Below are positions 34,203 to 48,434 of a DNA stretch of 64,000 nucleotides, one piece after another. This DNA is from Phylloscopus collybita (Eukaryota > Chordata > Aves > Passeriformes > Phylloscopidae): positions 2,542,001 through 2,606,000 of the forward strand of contig JAJNNQ010000078.1 of the NCBI GenBank assembly GCA_027886175.1, read 5' to 3'. The notes under the pieces are model-generated. The model worked only from the letters and a program-made list of their open reading frames with translations, ran no database searches and was not told the origin of the DNA. Within the stretch, counting starts at the first letter, position 1; each line of letters opens with the position of its first letter. The position numbers were made by a program, and so were the translations under genes.

Positions 34203-35201
34203 ACACCTCATTCCTGAAACTCTAGAGAAGGTGATGGGGGGGCGCCCCACCAATTTCTTTTTGGTGGCCCCAGCCTTGGTTCTTGGGAGAACTCGGGAAT
34301 AGCAGGTAAAAAATCCCGAAGAGACAAAAAGGAGACAAAAAAAGCAAGCAAGGAAAAGGGAAAAAAGGCTCCTGGGAAGCTGCCGTGGTTTTTGCTCCAT
34401 AAAAACTTCGTGTACAGAAGATCTAAGGAAGAAACGCGGATTGACAAGTAAGCCTTGGTTGGAGGGGAAAGGGGGGGACGTGAGGTGTGTGTGTGAGACG
34501 TAGATTGGGTACCCCAGATCTACCAAGTGATTGCTGTAGCCTCTTAAGCTGGGGTTACTTTTTTTCACGAGAAAAGTATCCAATGCAGAGGCGGTGTGAA
34601 AGTTTAAAAGGAGTGAGAGGAGCCCCCCGGGGAAAATTCTGAGACCGGGTCTCAGGGTGAGAGATTGAATCTCTCGGGAAATGGAGCCGGGGTTTTTCTA
34701 GGACAATCCACTAGAAAAACGGGAAATAAAGGGCCCTAGAATTGCTGGTCATAAAAGATCTGAAAGCACCAAGACTTGCTGTTAGGTTGCAGATCTGAGA
34801 GATCTAAGACACCAAAGCTTGTTTTTAGGAGACAGATCTTATAAAATTATAAAATTCGGCCAATAACATTTAAAATCCTAAGAACACCCATGAGTAAATA
34901 TTGAAAGATAAATTAAAAGAAAAAGGTACCTTTTTTTTTCTGTGTGTGTTGTCTTTTTGTATTTTTTTTTGTGTTATTTTTCTTGTTGTACTGTCTTTTT
35001 GTAACTGAAGTGTGTTGTGAAGTTTAGTTTTGTTACTGTCTTTTTGTAAATGAAGTGTGTGTGTGAGAGTAAAAAGTGTTTGTGTTCTGAGGTTTAGTTG
35101 TGTTAAAAAGTAGATTGTTAAAGTGTTAAAAAAAAAAGAGGGGTGAAAAAATGTTTAGGCAGAAAAGAGGGAGACTGAAGCTAACAAGACAGAATGGGAT
35201 T
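34203..35201 (+). other. ERV leader region
   Basis: T/G-rich untranslated leader with a repeated actgtctttttgtaa...gaagtgtgt unit (about 34985-35070). No gene. Confidence 0.5.
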
Positions 35202-35757
35202 TGTTATAAATGCATATTTTGGAGTTGGCTTTTTGCATATAACAAGCAGATTGCTTTATGTATAACATGGGAAAGTTATACTGCATGGTTTTTTTATTAA
35301 TAGAATTTTTAAAATTGTGATAGATAAATATTCTTAGATTGTAACAAAGTAGAGATGGGATTGTTGTTTTTTTAATTCCTTAAAGAAATAGAAGACAGGA
35401 GGGCCATCTGGAATTCCTAAAGATAAGGAACAACTGAGCCTTGTTGAAGAAGAAAGATTTACTACCTCTATCTAGACTTAGCAAGGCCACATAGAAAAAC
35501 TGTATAATTAAGGGAAGTTTTGAAACCAAAAATGAATATTTGAATCATGTATTAGCTCATTCGAATATGTAACACAGAAGTCTTTAAAACCAAAGGATCT
35601 GAAAAAATACGGCGTGCTGATGTTGTTGGAATCAGCACCTCGGCCGAAAAGAGCTTTGGGGTTTTTTTTCTCCTTTATTGTCTATTTTTATTCTATTTTA
35701 TTTTATTTTTACTAAACTTATACATTAATATCAAAAGGTGAAACGTCGTTTTTCACA
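35202..35757 (+). mobile_element. Solo LTR nested inside ERV, TSD GGATT
   Basis: It starts TGTTATAAATGC and ends TTTTTCACA, like the host ERV's own LTRs, but is clearly more diverged from them than they are from each other. It is flanked by GGATT at 35197-35201 and 35758-35762. Confidence 0.75.
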
Positions 35758-35799
35758 GGATTCTAAGCAAGTAAAGCAAAGGACGGAAAAAGTCGGGCA

Positions 35800-36774
35800 T
35801 AACAAAGACAATGAGGATGGAGCACGCAGGGGGAGGGGGGGAGGGAGGCTGGAGTTTGGTCGCAGGGACCCCCGCTGGCCCCTGCAGCCCGCGCCCTTTG
35901 TGCCCGGGGGGGCGGTCCCGCTGCCCGGCGCTGCTGTCCCTTCTCACGGGGCTGCCTGTCCCTGCCCCCCCCACAGCCTCTGCTGGCGGCCCCGCCGGCG
36001 CTGCCACGGCGCTGGCCACGCTGCCGCTTGCCAGAGCCCGGCCCGCCCCAGCCCCTGTAACATCGCAGCCTCGGCCCGTGTCGGTTCCTGCCGCCCCAGC
36101 ACCCCCGCGGTTTTCTGCCCCGCTCCTGTTAAACCTTCCCGCCCGCTCCGGCCCGCCTGCCGGCGGCCGCCCCCATCTGCACTCGTTCCGCCCGCCCCCG
36201 CTGCTGTGCCTCGGGCTGTTCAGCCCTTCACGGCTGCGGCTCCTGTGATCCACGCCCCCATCGAATTCCCGCCGGAAAGCGCTGTCCCGGCAGCGGCTCC
36301 GGCAAAAGATCCCGCACGCCCGCTCCCTTGGAGGATCCATCCCCCGCTGCCCGGACCCCTCCGGCTGCATCAGCCCCGGCAAGCGCTCCCTTGGTAACGA
36401 CGCCTTCTGCAGCCGCAAAAGGCTTTCTTTTAAACAAGGGCGAATGCCATTTAAAATCTGAAATAATTTTAAAAATAGGTCCCCAAAAAGAAAAACGAAG
36501 ATTTTTTGTAGATACAGATGCTAATAAGACACGCCTATCGAATGTTCCCACAGGTTATAGTGTAGGCAAAGACACTGTAAAATTATCAGGAGAAAAAGGA
36601 AAAAGTTTTACAATTCCTGTCATTAAAAATGTAATAATTGAAAACAAAACTAGAATTTGGATAGGAGATGTGTTATTGATTTCAGAGATAAGCGTTAACC
36701 TACTAGGAAAAGATATTTTAATTTTTAAGCAAACAAAAATCTGGTATTACAAAGAAATCACAAGAATGTGAAAT
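35800..36774 (+). pseudogene. ERV gag Pro/Ala segment and retropepsin-like domain
   Basis: 35800-36400 is GC-rich and Pro/Ala-rich in several frames, like a gag spacer. The frame 36328-36774 continues into a protease-like domain: RRFFVDTDA, then a C-terminal SVNLLGKDIL, matching the retropepsin flap-to-LLGRDLL layout. The catalytic DTG reads DTD, so activity is doubtful. Base composition changes sharply from GC-rich to AT-rich at about 36425. No pol follows the stop at 36772-36774. Confidence 0.6.
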
Positions 36775-39700
36775 AAGTAAAATATTTTTAAAATAGTAAA
36801 AAGTGCCAAGTTTAAAGTTTTTGTTTAAAAAAAAAAAGGAAGTTTTTTTTGGAAGCATTGCTAAAAAACATAGATTGTATCAGAAAGGTAGTTCAGAGGT
36901 TTTCTAGAAGAAGTATATATTGGTGGTTGGTCTGAAGGTTTTGCAGAGAGAAGAATGCTGGAATTTGTTTTATGGTTTAGAAGTTTATTGAAGAAGAATT
37001 TAAGAATGTTAATAAGAGCTGTAAAAGTTTCTAACAGTTAAAATTCTTTTAAAGAAGGAAAAGACATGTGTTGATGGTTTCTGAGAAAGCTTTGCAAAAA
37101 AAAAAAAAAGGTAGTGTTGAAGTGTGGTATATGTTGAAATGTGCATAACTTTAGAAACAATTAATGCAATTTTATAGGTTAAAGAGAGTTTATTTCTGAG
37201 AATTTTCAAAGGCTTTTTAAGGTTTTTTGGAGGCTGGTGTTGAATTTCAGAAGTCTTAAGAAGCTTTAGAGGTTTTGAGGGCATTAGAAGTGACTATGAA
37301 ATGCCAAGAGGAAACTATTGGAAGAAAAAGAAAAATGGAAGAGAAGTAGCTTAATAGTTTAGAGAAGCAAAATTGAAGTTAAGAGAGTTGTAGTGATTTC
37401 AGTGATTGATAAAAAGGAGTTGAGTATTTAAGAGGTGTAATAATAAAAGAGAAGAAAAGGGAATGTGGATTTTTGCAAAATTTATACCCAAAAAGCCATA
37501 AGTAAGATATGAGCATTTTGGTTTTTGTTTACTTTGAGTCCAAGTTAAAAGTGACACCCTATCAGACAATGTTTAAATTATGAAACTGCTGTTTATGAAG
37601 TAAAGGGAAACTAGTGTTAAAGAAGTAGGATATCACAATTGTAAAAATAGAAAGAACAGTTCTTTAACCACAACAAGGAGAATATTTTTTCAGGTATCAC
37701 AAACAACTGAAGCCACGTTATGACGGACAACTGAAACTGCAAACCTGATCCTGCCTCAGGGGCTCAAGAGGACCTGACTCAGGTCATGGCAGAGACCTTC
37801 ATCTGCCTGCAAGCCGTCCTCCACCTCCTGACCTTTGGAACAGATCCCACTCCCAGGCAAGCTGAGGAAAGGATTAAAGAAATTAAACCAAGCTGAACTG
37901 CCAGAGGAATTGTTTCTGAGGATGGACCGTGCACTTGCCCATCCTGGAGCTCAGCAGCAGCTTCCCCTGCACAGTGGGGAACTCCCTGAGCACACGGGCA
38001 GCAGTGAGGGGAAGGGGCTGTGGACACGCAACAGCTCCAAGCTCACGCTCTCTGTCCTCACTGAACTGCTGTTCCCTTTAGCATCACCCCAAAGCTCGTG
38101 TGAGGCTGTTTCCTGGTCCTGCACTCACACATTGGCACGGTGCTGCCACACCTCTGGGAGGTGCAGCACAGCAGATCTGCAGAAAGGAGAACAGAGCGGA
38201 GGGGCTGTGCCAAGAATTCCTTATTGCACTCACAGATCCAGGTCTCTACCATTCTGTCCGCTTTAAGGTCGTTACTTCTGATGCAGGTTATGTGTAAGAT
38301 ATTCTAAGTCTGGTTTTGTAGCATGTTGCTTCTTTTACAACAATGTGAATGACTATTGCAAATGGTGAAGTTAAAACGTAGAGCATGGCGAGCCAGGCAG
38401 TTTTGTACAAAAGCTCAGAAAGTTACTTGTTCCTCCACCTCCCAATTCAGGCTTTGCTATGAGTGGGGGAAAAGAACTTACATTTAAGTAACTTACATTT
38501 CTATAGAATATCTTCAACAATTGGATTATTTCCTAAATGTCTTTATGATGAAGCTGCTACAATTTATTTTTAAGAAAATATCACAGCCCAGCTTCTCTTT
38601 TTACAGCTAGAAATTCAGTAAGATAATGAATCTAAATTTGTTGATGTCATCTGTATCACTTTGTAAAGGATCCTTACATCCAACATGTCCAGGTGCACTC
38701 AGGACACGTCCATCACACTAAATTCACAGCTACACTGTTGGTATCTGTCCAGTGCTGAGTATGGTGCTTTCTGACGAGACTGAAAGGTGACCAAGTTTGG
38801 CAGAAGTTGCCCCAAGGTTAACTAATGATGCTTCTGGTGCTCTGCAAAAGCCAAATCCTCCTAGAAGGTAGATTTTCTGCATGAGAAAAAGATGTAGCCT
38901 GGGCGTAGCTTGGTCTGTGGCACTGTGTGCTCATGCTGAGGATAAGGTGCCTTGGTTGTGGGCAGCCCCAGCCCGACCGTCACCTCGAGAGCGACCCAGC
39001 CTCTTGGGTTTGGCAGGCTGATGATGCTGGTGTTACATCCCCTACTAAGCAAGGGGAGCAAAATCAGACATCAGTTTGTCCTCCTCACATTTCAAAGTTT
39101 TATGTTTTCTTGTCACCAGATTCCTCTCTGTACCTTTCCCTGAGCAAAAGGACACAGGTTTCAGGCTCACAGCCCACAGATTTTTCTCTGGCTGTCACCT
39201 CCTCACTCAGTCCTTTCCACCTGCTCCCCATCCCATCACAAGGCACTGAATGTCCTTGCTTGGCCTGGGCATTTGGGGTCACTAGTGACAGAGAGAAGGG
39301 CAGCGACTCAGCCCCTCTGACCCAGAGAAGGAGACTTCTGTTTCTGGGGGGGCTCACGCTGAACAGATGAGTAAAACCTCCATGGGAGAGAAGCCCAGGG
39401 CGTTACCTAATTTAGCAGAATAGTTGATATGAGACAAAAACAAGAAGACCCCAAAATGTAATGGACACCATCCTCTCTAGTAGAATTGAAGCTGATTCTA
39501 AGTTGTTCCCTATACTTCACCCTCTTGCAGTCTGTCAATATTCCTGAGATTAATCACAGCAAAGTCAGCTCCATCCTGATCTGCTTTCAGACATGCTCAG
39601 GGATACCCCAGTGGTTGGCAGCCTCTGAAGTTCTCTATTTTCCCCCACTTGTATTAACACAGCCTGCAACTGTCATATATTTTGTAGTTAAGCTATCTTT

Positions 39701-40403
39701 GTCACTAAGTAAATTTCTTTTTAGATTTCTTGTAAACCTAACCCTCAATCCAAATTGTAACTCAAAAAGGGTGAAAAGGCATTGTTACATTAAAAAGTGT
39801 AAATGGTATTAAAAGGAATTTCCGAAAGAAAATAATAATACCCTAATTTACATGATTATACAAAAAGTCAGTACATTGACTGATCAAGTTGAAGATGCAG
39901 CTATTTTAATTTTAAGCTTTGTAACTGATCTTTAAAACTTTAAAAGATCAAGTATTCTTGTAGATAAAAACTACTAGTGCCTACTGAGCAAAAAAAAAAT
40001 TGGAAAACAGTAAATAAAAAAAAAATCAAAAACACTACAGTTATGATTTGCCTAGAAATTAACAAAAGAAGGTGATAAGAAAATAAGAGGGCAAGATCAA
40101 AAACCTCTGTCTGCCACCGAGAAGAATCAAAACACAGGTTTATAGGCTGCAATCCTATAAGACCTGGTTGGGTGGGGATGTAAGTTAAGACTTAAACCTC
40201 TATTTATCACTCACTCTTTTGTATTTCAAAATATTGGCAAAGTCATACCCTAAGTATTATCCAAACTAATTTTTTTGGCTAATTGTTGTTATAACCCAAA
40301 TTGAGCAAATATTAGGAATATCTATAAATCTTGAAATAACTGCATCTAAAACAGTACCAAAGAAACAAAGTTAATGAAATATTGCTCAAGCCAAATAACT
40401 GAT
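36775..40403 (+). other. ERV interior without recognisable viral genes
   Basis: AT-rich non-coding to about 37680. From 37680 to about 39830 composition is more balanced, with short ORFs but no viral or host domain I can name. It may be captured host DNA or heavily decayed env. 39840-40403 is AT-rich again. Confidence 0.4.
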
Positions 40404-41089
40404 AAAAAGGAAGAGGAGGAAATTTGTTATAAATGCATATTTTAGAGTTGGCTTTTCGCAAATATTGAAATGAATGTTATGCATATAATGTAAGAAGGCT
40501 GCACTGTATTTTCTTTTATTTGTAGAATTTAAAATGTAATGGAGGTATATTTTCAGATAGAAGACAGAAGAGATGTCTGAAATTCCTGAACTAAAGATTT
40601 CTGATAAGAAACCATTAAGCCTTTGAGGTCTAAATTTCCAGAAGACAGATTTACAACATACATCTGGACTTTGTGGAGCCTCACAGATAACTTGTATGCT
40701 TAGGGAGGACTTGAAACCAAAATGAATATTTGAATCATGCATTAGCTTATTTAAATATGTACCACCAAGACTTTTAAATACCAAAGAATTTAGAATGGGC
40801 AGTGTGTTGCTCTACACCCTCAGCTGAGTTGCTGCCTTATTTGTCTCCTTAATTTATTCTATTTCATTTTATTTTTATTAAACTTATAAATTAATATAAA
40901 AAAAGTGAAACGTCGTTTTTCACATGCAGAAGGGAAAATCAGGATAAAAAGGAGGCTGCGAACTACAACAATTGGAGAGACCGCACGGCAAATGCCGCAT
41001 GGCCTCTCCCTTTGTTCATCAATAAAGTCACTTTTACAGGACTCCTCTGCCTCCTTCGGGGACAGAAACCTCTGGCCATGCCAATTTTC

Positions 41090-42140
41090 CCGCACAGGCC
41101 CGGGGACAGCGCAGCCACCTCCGCCCTACCCACAGGAACCGGGACGAGCCAGCGCTGCTCCGGCCCCGGCTCCTGCCCAGGCACCCGCGGGAAGGAGACC
41201 GCGGGCAGCCGCTCCCGCAGCGCCCTCAGGGCACGGGGAACACGGCGCGGACACGGCACAACCGAGCCACAGCCAGAGCCCCCTGCCGCCCCCTCCGCCT
41301 GCAGCCAGCCCCGAGCCCCGGCATAACCCAGCGCGGCTCCCACCTGCGCCGGGGCCGCCTCCGAGCTCCGCCGCCGCCTCACGGGGCTCCGGCCGCTGCC
41401 GCCGCTCCCGGGCCCGCAAACACGCTCAGAAAATGGCGCCTCTGCCGCGCCAAGACCGCCCGCGGGACGGCACTGGGGCCGCGTTTCTGCCCGTTCTGCC
41501 CAATCAGCGCGCAGTCAGACCCAGGAGTGACTGCACCGTCATCCAATGGCAGCGAGTGAGGGGCGGGCTCTGCACCCGGCACAGTGTACCCACCCCCACT
41601 GTCACCCCTCTGTGGGCGTGGCTACGAGACCGATCTCCGTTGATTGACAGGCTCCGCAGAGCGCCGGCCCCGCGGGGTGGAGCCAGCCCGGCCCCGGCGG
41701 GGCCGAGCGCGAGCTGGGGGCCCCCGGGGGGCGGAACCAGGGCTGTGCTTGTCCCCGCTCTGCCCAATCAGCGCACGAGATCGAAGAGTGACGGCAGAGC
41801 CAGCCAATCCTGACCAGCGGCGGGCTCTGCCCACGGCAGGAACTCGCCTCCCTTCCGCTGAATTCCGGCATTGCTCGGAAACCTCGGCTGAGGAGCGGCC
41901 CCGGCGCAGGTGGGAGCCGCGCTGGGTTGTGCCGGGGCTCGGGGCTGCCTGCGGGCGGAGGGGGCGGCAGGGGGCTCTGGCTGTGGCTGGGTTGTGCCGT
42001 GTCCGCGCCGTGTTCCCCGTGCCCTGAGGGCGCTGCGGGAGCGGCTGCCCGCGGTCTCCTTCCCGCGGGTGCCTGGGCAGGAGCCGGGGCCGGAGCAGCG
42101 CTGGCTCCTCCCGGTTCCTGTGGGTAGGACGGAGGTGGCT
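41090..42140. promoter_or_regulatory. CpG-rich bidirectional promoter at the palindrome centre
   Basis: A CpG-dense block sits symmetrically between the two outward-reading zinc-finger genes. Predicted non-coding first exons end in GGCGCAG|GTGGGAG on each strand (41344 on minus, 41909 on plus). The spacer has four CCAAT boxes (41500, 41543, 41764, 41804), GC boxes (aggggcggg at about 41560) and a directly repeated segment (41494-41571 and 41758-41829). Function is inferred. Confidence 0.65.
41359..41894. other. Palindrome spacer (non-inverted)
   Basis: Inverted matching stops at 41358/41895 and the 536 bp between are not self-complementary overall. The arms meet within the promoter. Confidence 0.8.
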
Positions 42141-42144
42141 GCGC

Positions 42145-42560
42145 TGTCCCCGGGCCTGAGCGGGAAAATTGGCATCGCCAGAGGTTTCTGTCCCCGAAGG
42201 AGCCAGAGGAGTCCTGTAAAAGTGACTTTATTGATGAACAAAGGGAGAGGCCATGCGGCATTTGCCATGCGGTCTCTCCAATTGTTGTAGTTCGCAGCCT
42301 CCTTTTTATCCTGATTTTCCCTTCTGCATCTCCCTCTCCCTTTTCGGCAGTGGCAAAGGTCCTTGGAAAGTTCAGACTTCCCGATCTGCCTGCTGCATGT
42401 CCTCGTTAATATGCACCCCCCTTTTGTATAACATCCGATATTCACGGCTCTGTTCAGTCTTTGTTCTTCTCCGTGTTCAGGAATTCAGCAGGATCTTGGC
42501 TGAGCAGCAGTCCCTGTCAATGAGTAACATTTTCTGAAACTGATGTTTTTTCTCGTTCGT
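42145..42560 (-). repeat. LTR-like repeat C, right arm, with empty ERV site
   Basis: Reverse copy of the element split by the ERV in the left arm. TGCA occurs once (42325-42328) between sequences that flank the ERV on the other arm. Confidence 0.65.
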
Positions 42561-43993
42561 TCCTTATCTCCAAGTCCGTGGCCATATCTCCAAGCAGATT
42601 CACTCACTGACTCTGTTTTTTCTTTCTGGGTTCTCTTTGGTTTTGGGATTATTGTCAGTGACCTCAATTCTGAGAAAAACGAGAATTCAGTCTTAGAATA
42701 TTTTCCAAAAGTCCAGTAAGGGAAAAAATTGGACAATGCCCAGTGCTGGCATGTTCCTGGCCATCAGCCAAGGAACACCCTGCACATTAAGGCAGCCTTA
42801 TCTATGTCCTGTTCCTTTACTGAGGTACATACATATTTATGAGTTTCATGCTCTACTCAAACATTCCTGGCAGCTTTTGATGGTTTAGAAACTTGTCTTT
42901 ATTTTAGTTTTCTGCTCTGGCTTATCTACATAACATCCTGCAGATCAGGTCAATCTCTTTTATTTCTTCTTGTGGCCTCATCCTGTTGTTTCACATTTCC
43001 CAGAGAGCAAACAGTTCACAAACTCTTCTCTCATTCTTCTCTGCTGCTCTGGTTTGTGTCGCCCTTATCTCATCCCTTGGAGAGGTCAGCAACAGCTGCA
43101 GGTAACAACCTGATTGCTTTACACAGTTCTCTGGGTTACACACAAGTATTTGACCATTTTCTATTTTGCTAAGGCCTACAGTACAATATATTCATCCCAT
43201 TCTTAGTTCTATAAGCTGTCAGGTGTCTACATCAACATCAAATACTCATCACACTGCTGCTTCCATGAGTTACACGGTGCAGACTTCAAATGAGCAATGA
43301 GGTTAAATTAGCAAGCAGCTCAAAGGGATTCTAAACTGCGCTGTGCTTACAATCAATAACCACAGATAAAGACCAACACCCAAATGTGAAAGCCAATATT
43401 CTCGGGTCATTTTCAACAATTCCCTGTCCTTTTGTAGCCGTTTGTGGCTCAGGAGGCCTGGCTGCCACCTGCCTCCCCTTGCTCAGCTGCTGAATGAGCT
43501 GCACTCAGCAAGGTGTCCTGCATGGCCCAAAGATGAGAGTTGCTGTAGCACAGGAGAGGAGGAAGAGCATTTGTTTAACCCCTGGTGTGCCAGGGAACCC
43601 CAAAACTGTGTCCCATTCCCATCCTTTCCATGTTTGGGCCGGAACATGAGCTGCTTTCTTATTTCCTTTGTTCTCTGTTTCCCCACTTTTCCATTGTCGT
43701 CTCTTTGCCAACAGCATCTTGAATCATTTAATTTTCCACACTGTGCTCCTCCTTCTGCTCATGGATAATCTGATCCCATCCCATGGTGAAATGTTGTGTT
43801 CTTGGTTTGAGTGGATTGGTGGGCCAGACTCAGGAGTTGGATCTGTCTGCTTGGTTCTTATTTGGAGGACAGCTTGTAATGTAATTATTGCTTGCAGTGT
43901 AGTTGTGCCCTGCAGCTGGAAGCCTGATTCCTTGCCAGGGGCTGTTTGGATCGGCTCTCCCCTGCCCAGGAGGGCAATGCCTCTGCCAGGTGC
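42561..43993. other. Right-arm intron/flank, no gene
   Basis: Matches the left arm closely from about 42770 onward. 42530-42765 differs from the left-arm counterpart (33260-33450), so one arm was rearranged there. ORFs are mirror images of those in the left arm and lack domains. Confidence 0.5.
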
Positions 43994-45225
43994 TTGTGGC
44001 CGAGCCGGTGCCCTGGGTGCTCGGGCCCCCTTGGGCCCTGGGCTTGATCCCTCAGGGGCTGTAGAAACTCTGCCATGGCCTTTGCCTTCCCCTTGGCCTT
44101 TTCCTCCTCCCTTCTTGCCTTCCCCTGCTGTGCCTTTGTGACCAAGTGCTGCAGGGGCTTCTTCTGCCCCTCCTGCAGCCCCCCTGAGTGCCTGTGGGTG
44201 CTCATCCTCTGACAGCTGCTGAGCTTTCTGCAAAACCATTCATTTCTGCAGGGACCCAATCAAAGTCAGATTCAAGGATAATGTGGATCCTTGCAGGTGG
44301 AATCCCCATTTGCCAGCTGTTCCTTGCTGCTGGTCCTTGTGCTCCCCGTGCCCTTCCCAGCCCGTATCCCAGAGGCGGTGCCTGTCCTGCCGCAGTGTCC
44401 AAAGGCGGCTCCCCCCGCGGGCAGGGCCAGGGCCGGCAGCTCCACGGGGCCGGGCAGCGGCCGGGGCGTCCCGCAGCCTCCTGGGGGCCGGGAGCCACTG
44501 CCGGCCCTGCCCGGGGGGTGCTGGGCTCAGGCAGCGCCCGGCGCTGAGCCCCGGCTGCCCCACAGCCCCGGCCTGGCCCCGCAGCTCCCCACAGGCCCCC
44601 AGCCCGTGCTCCCGGTGCCGCAGCTCTGCGCCCGCTGCTGCTGCTGCCAGCACAGAGAAACCCCCTGAAATCCTGACCTCCTTGTTTTCCTCTCCTGGAA
44701 ACCGGGGATACAAGGGATCTGCATCAGCTGGCAAATTCTGAGCATCACACCCTGCTGAAGAACATCCCAGTCCTCAGTATTTTTCTCTTCCTCCTCTTTT
44801 CCATCATCCTTTTTCTTCCCACAGCCATTCCTGCTGCTGCTTCTTGCCTGGACCATATTCCTGCACACTCCCCTTCACCCTTTCCCTTCCCAGCTCACCA
44901 ACACCATCTATCCCCTGTTGTCTAAATCCCTTCTTGACTTTGCTAATTGCCCCCCTGGGTGTCCATGTCCTTAATTACCTCTGGGAGAATGTGCAAACTG
45001 CTTCGACATTCACTCGAGGGACCTTCAGCGATATTTTGGGATCATCATCCCTTTTGCCAGGACCCCTTCTTGGCTTTCCCTATTCCACCCTGCATGGGTG
45101 CCCTGCCATGTTTACTCCCTGAAGATCCCAGTGTGCTCACTGATGAGATTTTCAGTGCTCTTTCCCTGCCAACTTCACAGACCCCCCTGATCTGTCGCTC
45201 CTGTTCTGTGTCCTGATCATACCCC
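43994..45225. other. 1.23-kb segment unique to the right arm
   Basis: Inverted homology stops after ctctgccagg at about 43993 and resumes at cccccttaatatgcacccc (about 45226). The inner 44370-44640 is GC-rich with overlapping Pro/Ala ORFs on both strands; the outer parts are pyrimidine-rich. I cannot identify it. The left arm has 285 bp of LTR-like repeat C in its place. Confidence 0.55.
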
Positions 45226-45635
45226 CCTTAATATGCACCCCACTTCTGTCTGGAAGGATCCACAGAGCTCTATTAAGTCTTTGTTCTTTTCCAAGTTGGT
45301 GAATTTAGCAGGACCTTGGCTGAGCAGCAGTCTGTGTTGTCAGTTAATAACAATTTCTGGATCTGAGGGCTTCTTCTGTCCCTTCCTTATGTCCAAGTGC
45401 CTGGCCCTATCTCCAAACAGATTCCCAGCATGTGTTTGTAAAGACACTTAACTCTTATTCCTTTCATGGGGGTCCCCTGTTTGTCTAAATCATCCTTATG
45501 ATTTAGAAGTGGTTTTGGCTGAGTCTGGATATTTGGTGACTTTTTGATCTGTATCTTGATTTTTGGAGGACTTTTGAGCTGAATCTTGATGTTTTGGAGG
45601 TTCTTAGAGACACAGGTTGCCCAATGATTTCCTGA

Positions 45636-47141
<1,506 letters not shown>

Positions 47142-48434
47142 GGGAAGCCCTGAGAGTGCCCTGAGAGCGGGAAGAGCTTCGTGCGCTGCTCCAGCTCCAT
47201 CCTCCGTGGGAGGATCGGCGTTGGATGATCCCCAGTGACCCCTGTTGGTCAGAGCCCTGGTGATTCCTGTTGGGAAGACACCTTGCTGGGGGGCTCCATA
47301 TCTTCCTGTCTCCCCATGGGCACCTGGATGAACTCAGGGGCAGGAACATCCATTGGGACACAGACAGACACTGGGAATTCTTTGGGGAGAGTGGATTTGT
47401 TGACTTTCAACTGCAGAAAATCTTTTGTGTTCAATCCTATCTTCTGGTGGCCTCAAGGAATACTGGATGGTCTTGGATGTCTATTCCAACCTCAGTGATT
47501 CCGCAATTTTGATTTCCTGTTGCCTGATGGTGTCTTCTGCAGCCAAATGGTGATGAATTGGGGCATAGATCAAGGTTTTGGAGACAATGGGGTAGAAACC
47601 TCTCCAAAAAAGGTTCTTCCTTCCCACTCAAGCACGTGGATCCTTAGCTGGCACGGACACAGAAATCCTTTTCTTTTGGCCTTGATTTGCTTTTCATTTA
47701 ATTTCATTCCCTTTAAAAAACTCCCACACTGGGGTAAAAATAAGGACATTGAACTAAGACCTGGGTGAGGACATGGGGGGACATAGACATGGAGAGTGAC
47801 ATGGGGACACATGGACATGGAGGGGGACGTGGTTGTTCATGGGGACACAGGGGGACATGGGCTCAGATGGAGATGTGGGGGACAATGACAGGGATCAAAG
47901 CCTGGTGGGGAGACAGCCATGGGTGAGGCCATGGTGGGACATGGCCAGTGACATGTGGGGACATGGCCATGGCCGGTGCCATGGGGGAACTTGCAGGGGC
48001 TGTGGGGGATGCTGGGTGTGAGGGAGTTGGGGGTTCCTGGGAGGGACTTGGGGCTTGCTGAGGGCTTTGAGGACCCCAGGCTGAACGGCTCCGGCAGTGC
48101 TGGGAGACCCTGGTGGAGGTTCTGGGGCAGCTGCTCAATGAGCCCCTGACATGGAATCCCAGTTGGGCATTGGGCTCCTGGAAGGGAATGAACGTCGTTA
48201 TCCCCAGGAGGGAAATCCCAGCAGCCCCAGGGTGTTGGGGGCAGCTGAGAGGCCACAAGAGGGAGGGGAAAGCCAGACAGAGCTGTCCCTCTCCAAAAGT
48301 GCCCCCCAAAAATCCCAAACTCATGGATTCTTTGCAGGAAAAAGCTGCCAGGAGGTGCCTGAATTAAGGGAAAGGAGGGATGGGACCTCCAGACTGAGCA
48401 GGAGGGGCCTGGAAGCCCCAAAACCAAGCATGGG
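47142..48434. other. 3' flank of right zinc-finger gene
   Basis: Matches 28853-30146 in reverse: minisatellite-like gacatgggg repeats (47765-47990) and a CR1-like end at about 47455-47500. No additional gene. Confidence 0.55.

Larger units (their letters stand above)
33679..40924 (+). mobile_element. Class I ERV, internally deleted, 4-bp TSD
   Basis: Two near-identical LTRs, 33679-34180 and 40425-40924, flank the element. The target duplication is TGCA (33675-33678 and 40925-40928). A primer site resembling tRNA-Pro (TGGGATTTTCGTCCCGGGAT, 34183-34202) and a polypurine tract (aaaaaggaagaggagg, 40404-40419) are in place. Inside are a Pro/Ala-rich gag-like segment, a retropepsin-like domain and a nested solo LTR. 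No reverse transcriptase, integrase or envelope is recognisable, so it could only move with help. The right arm keeps the empty site. Confidence 0.85.

Noticed and set aside
44240..44741. ORFs on both strands in the right-arm unique block
   Set aside because: Simultaneously open in three or more frames due to high GC; no recognisable domain.
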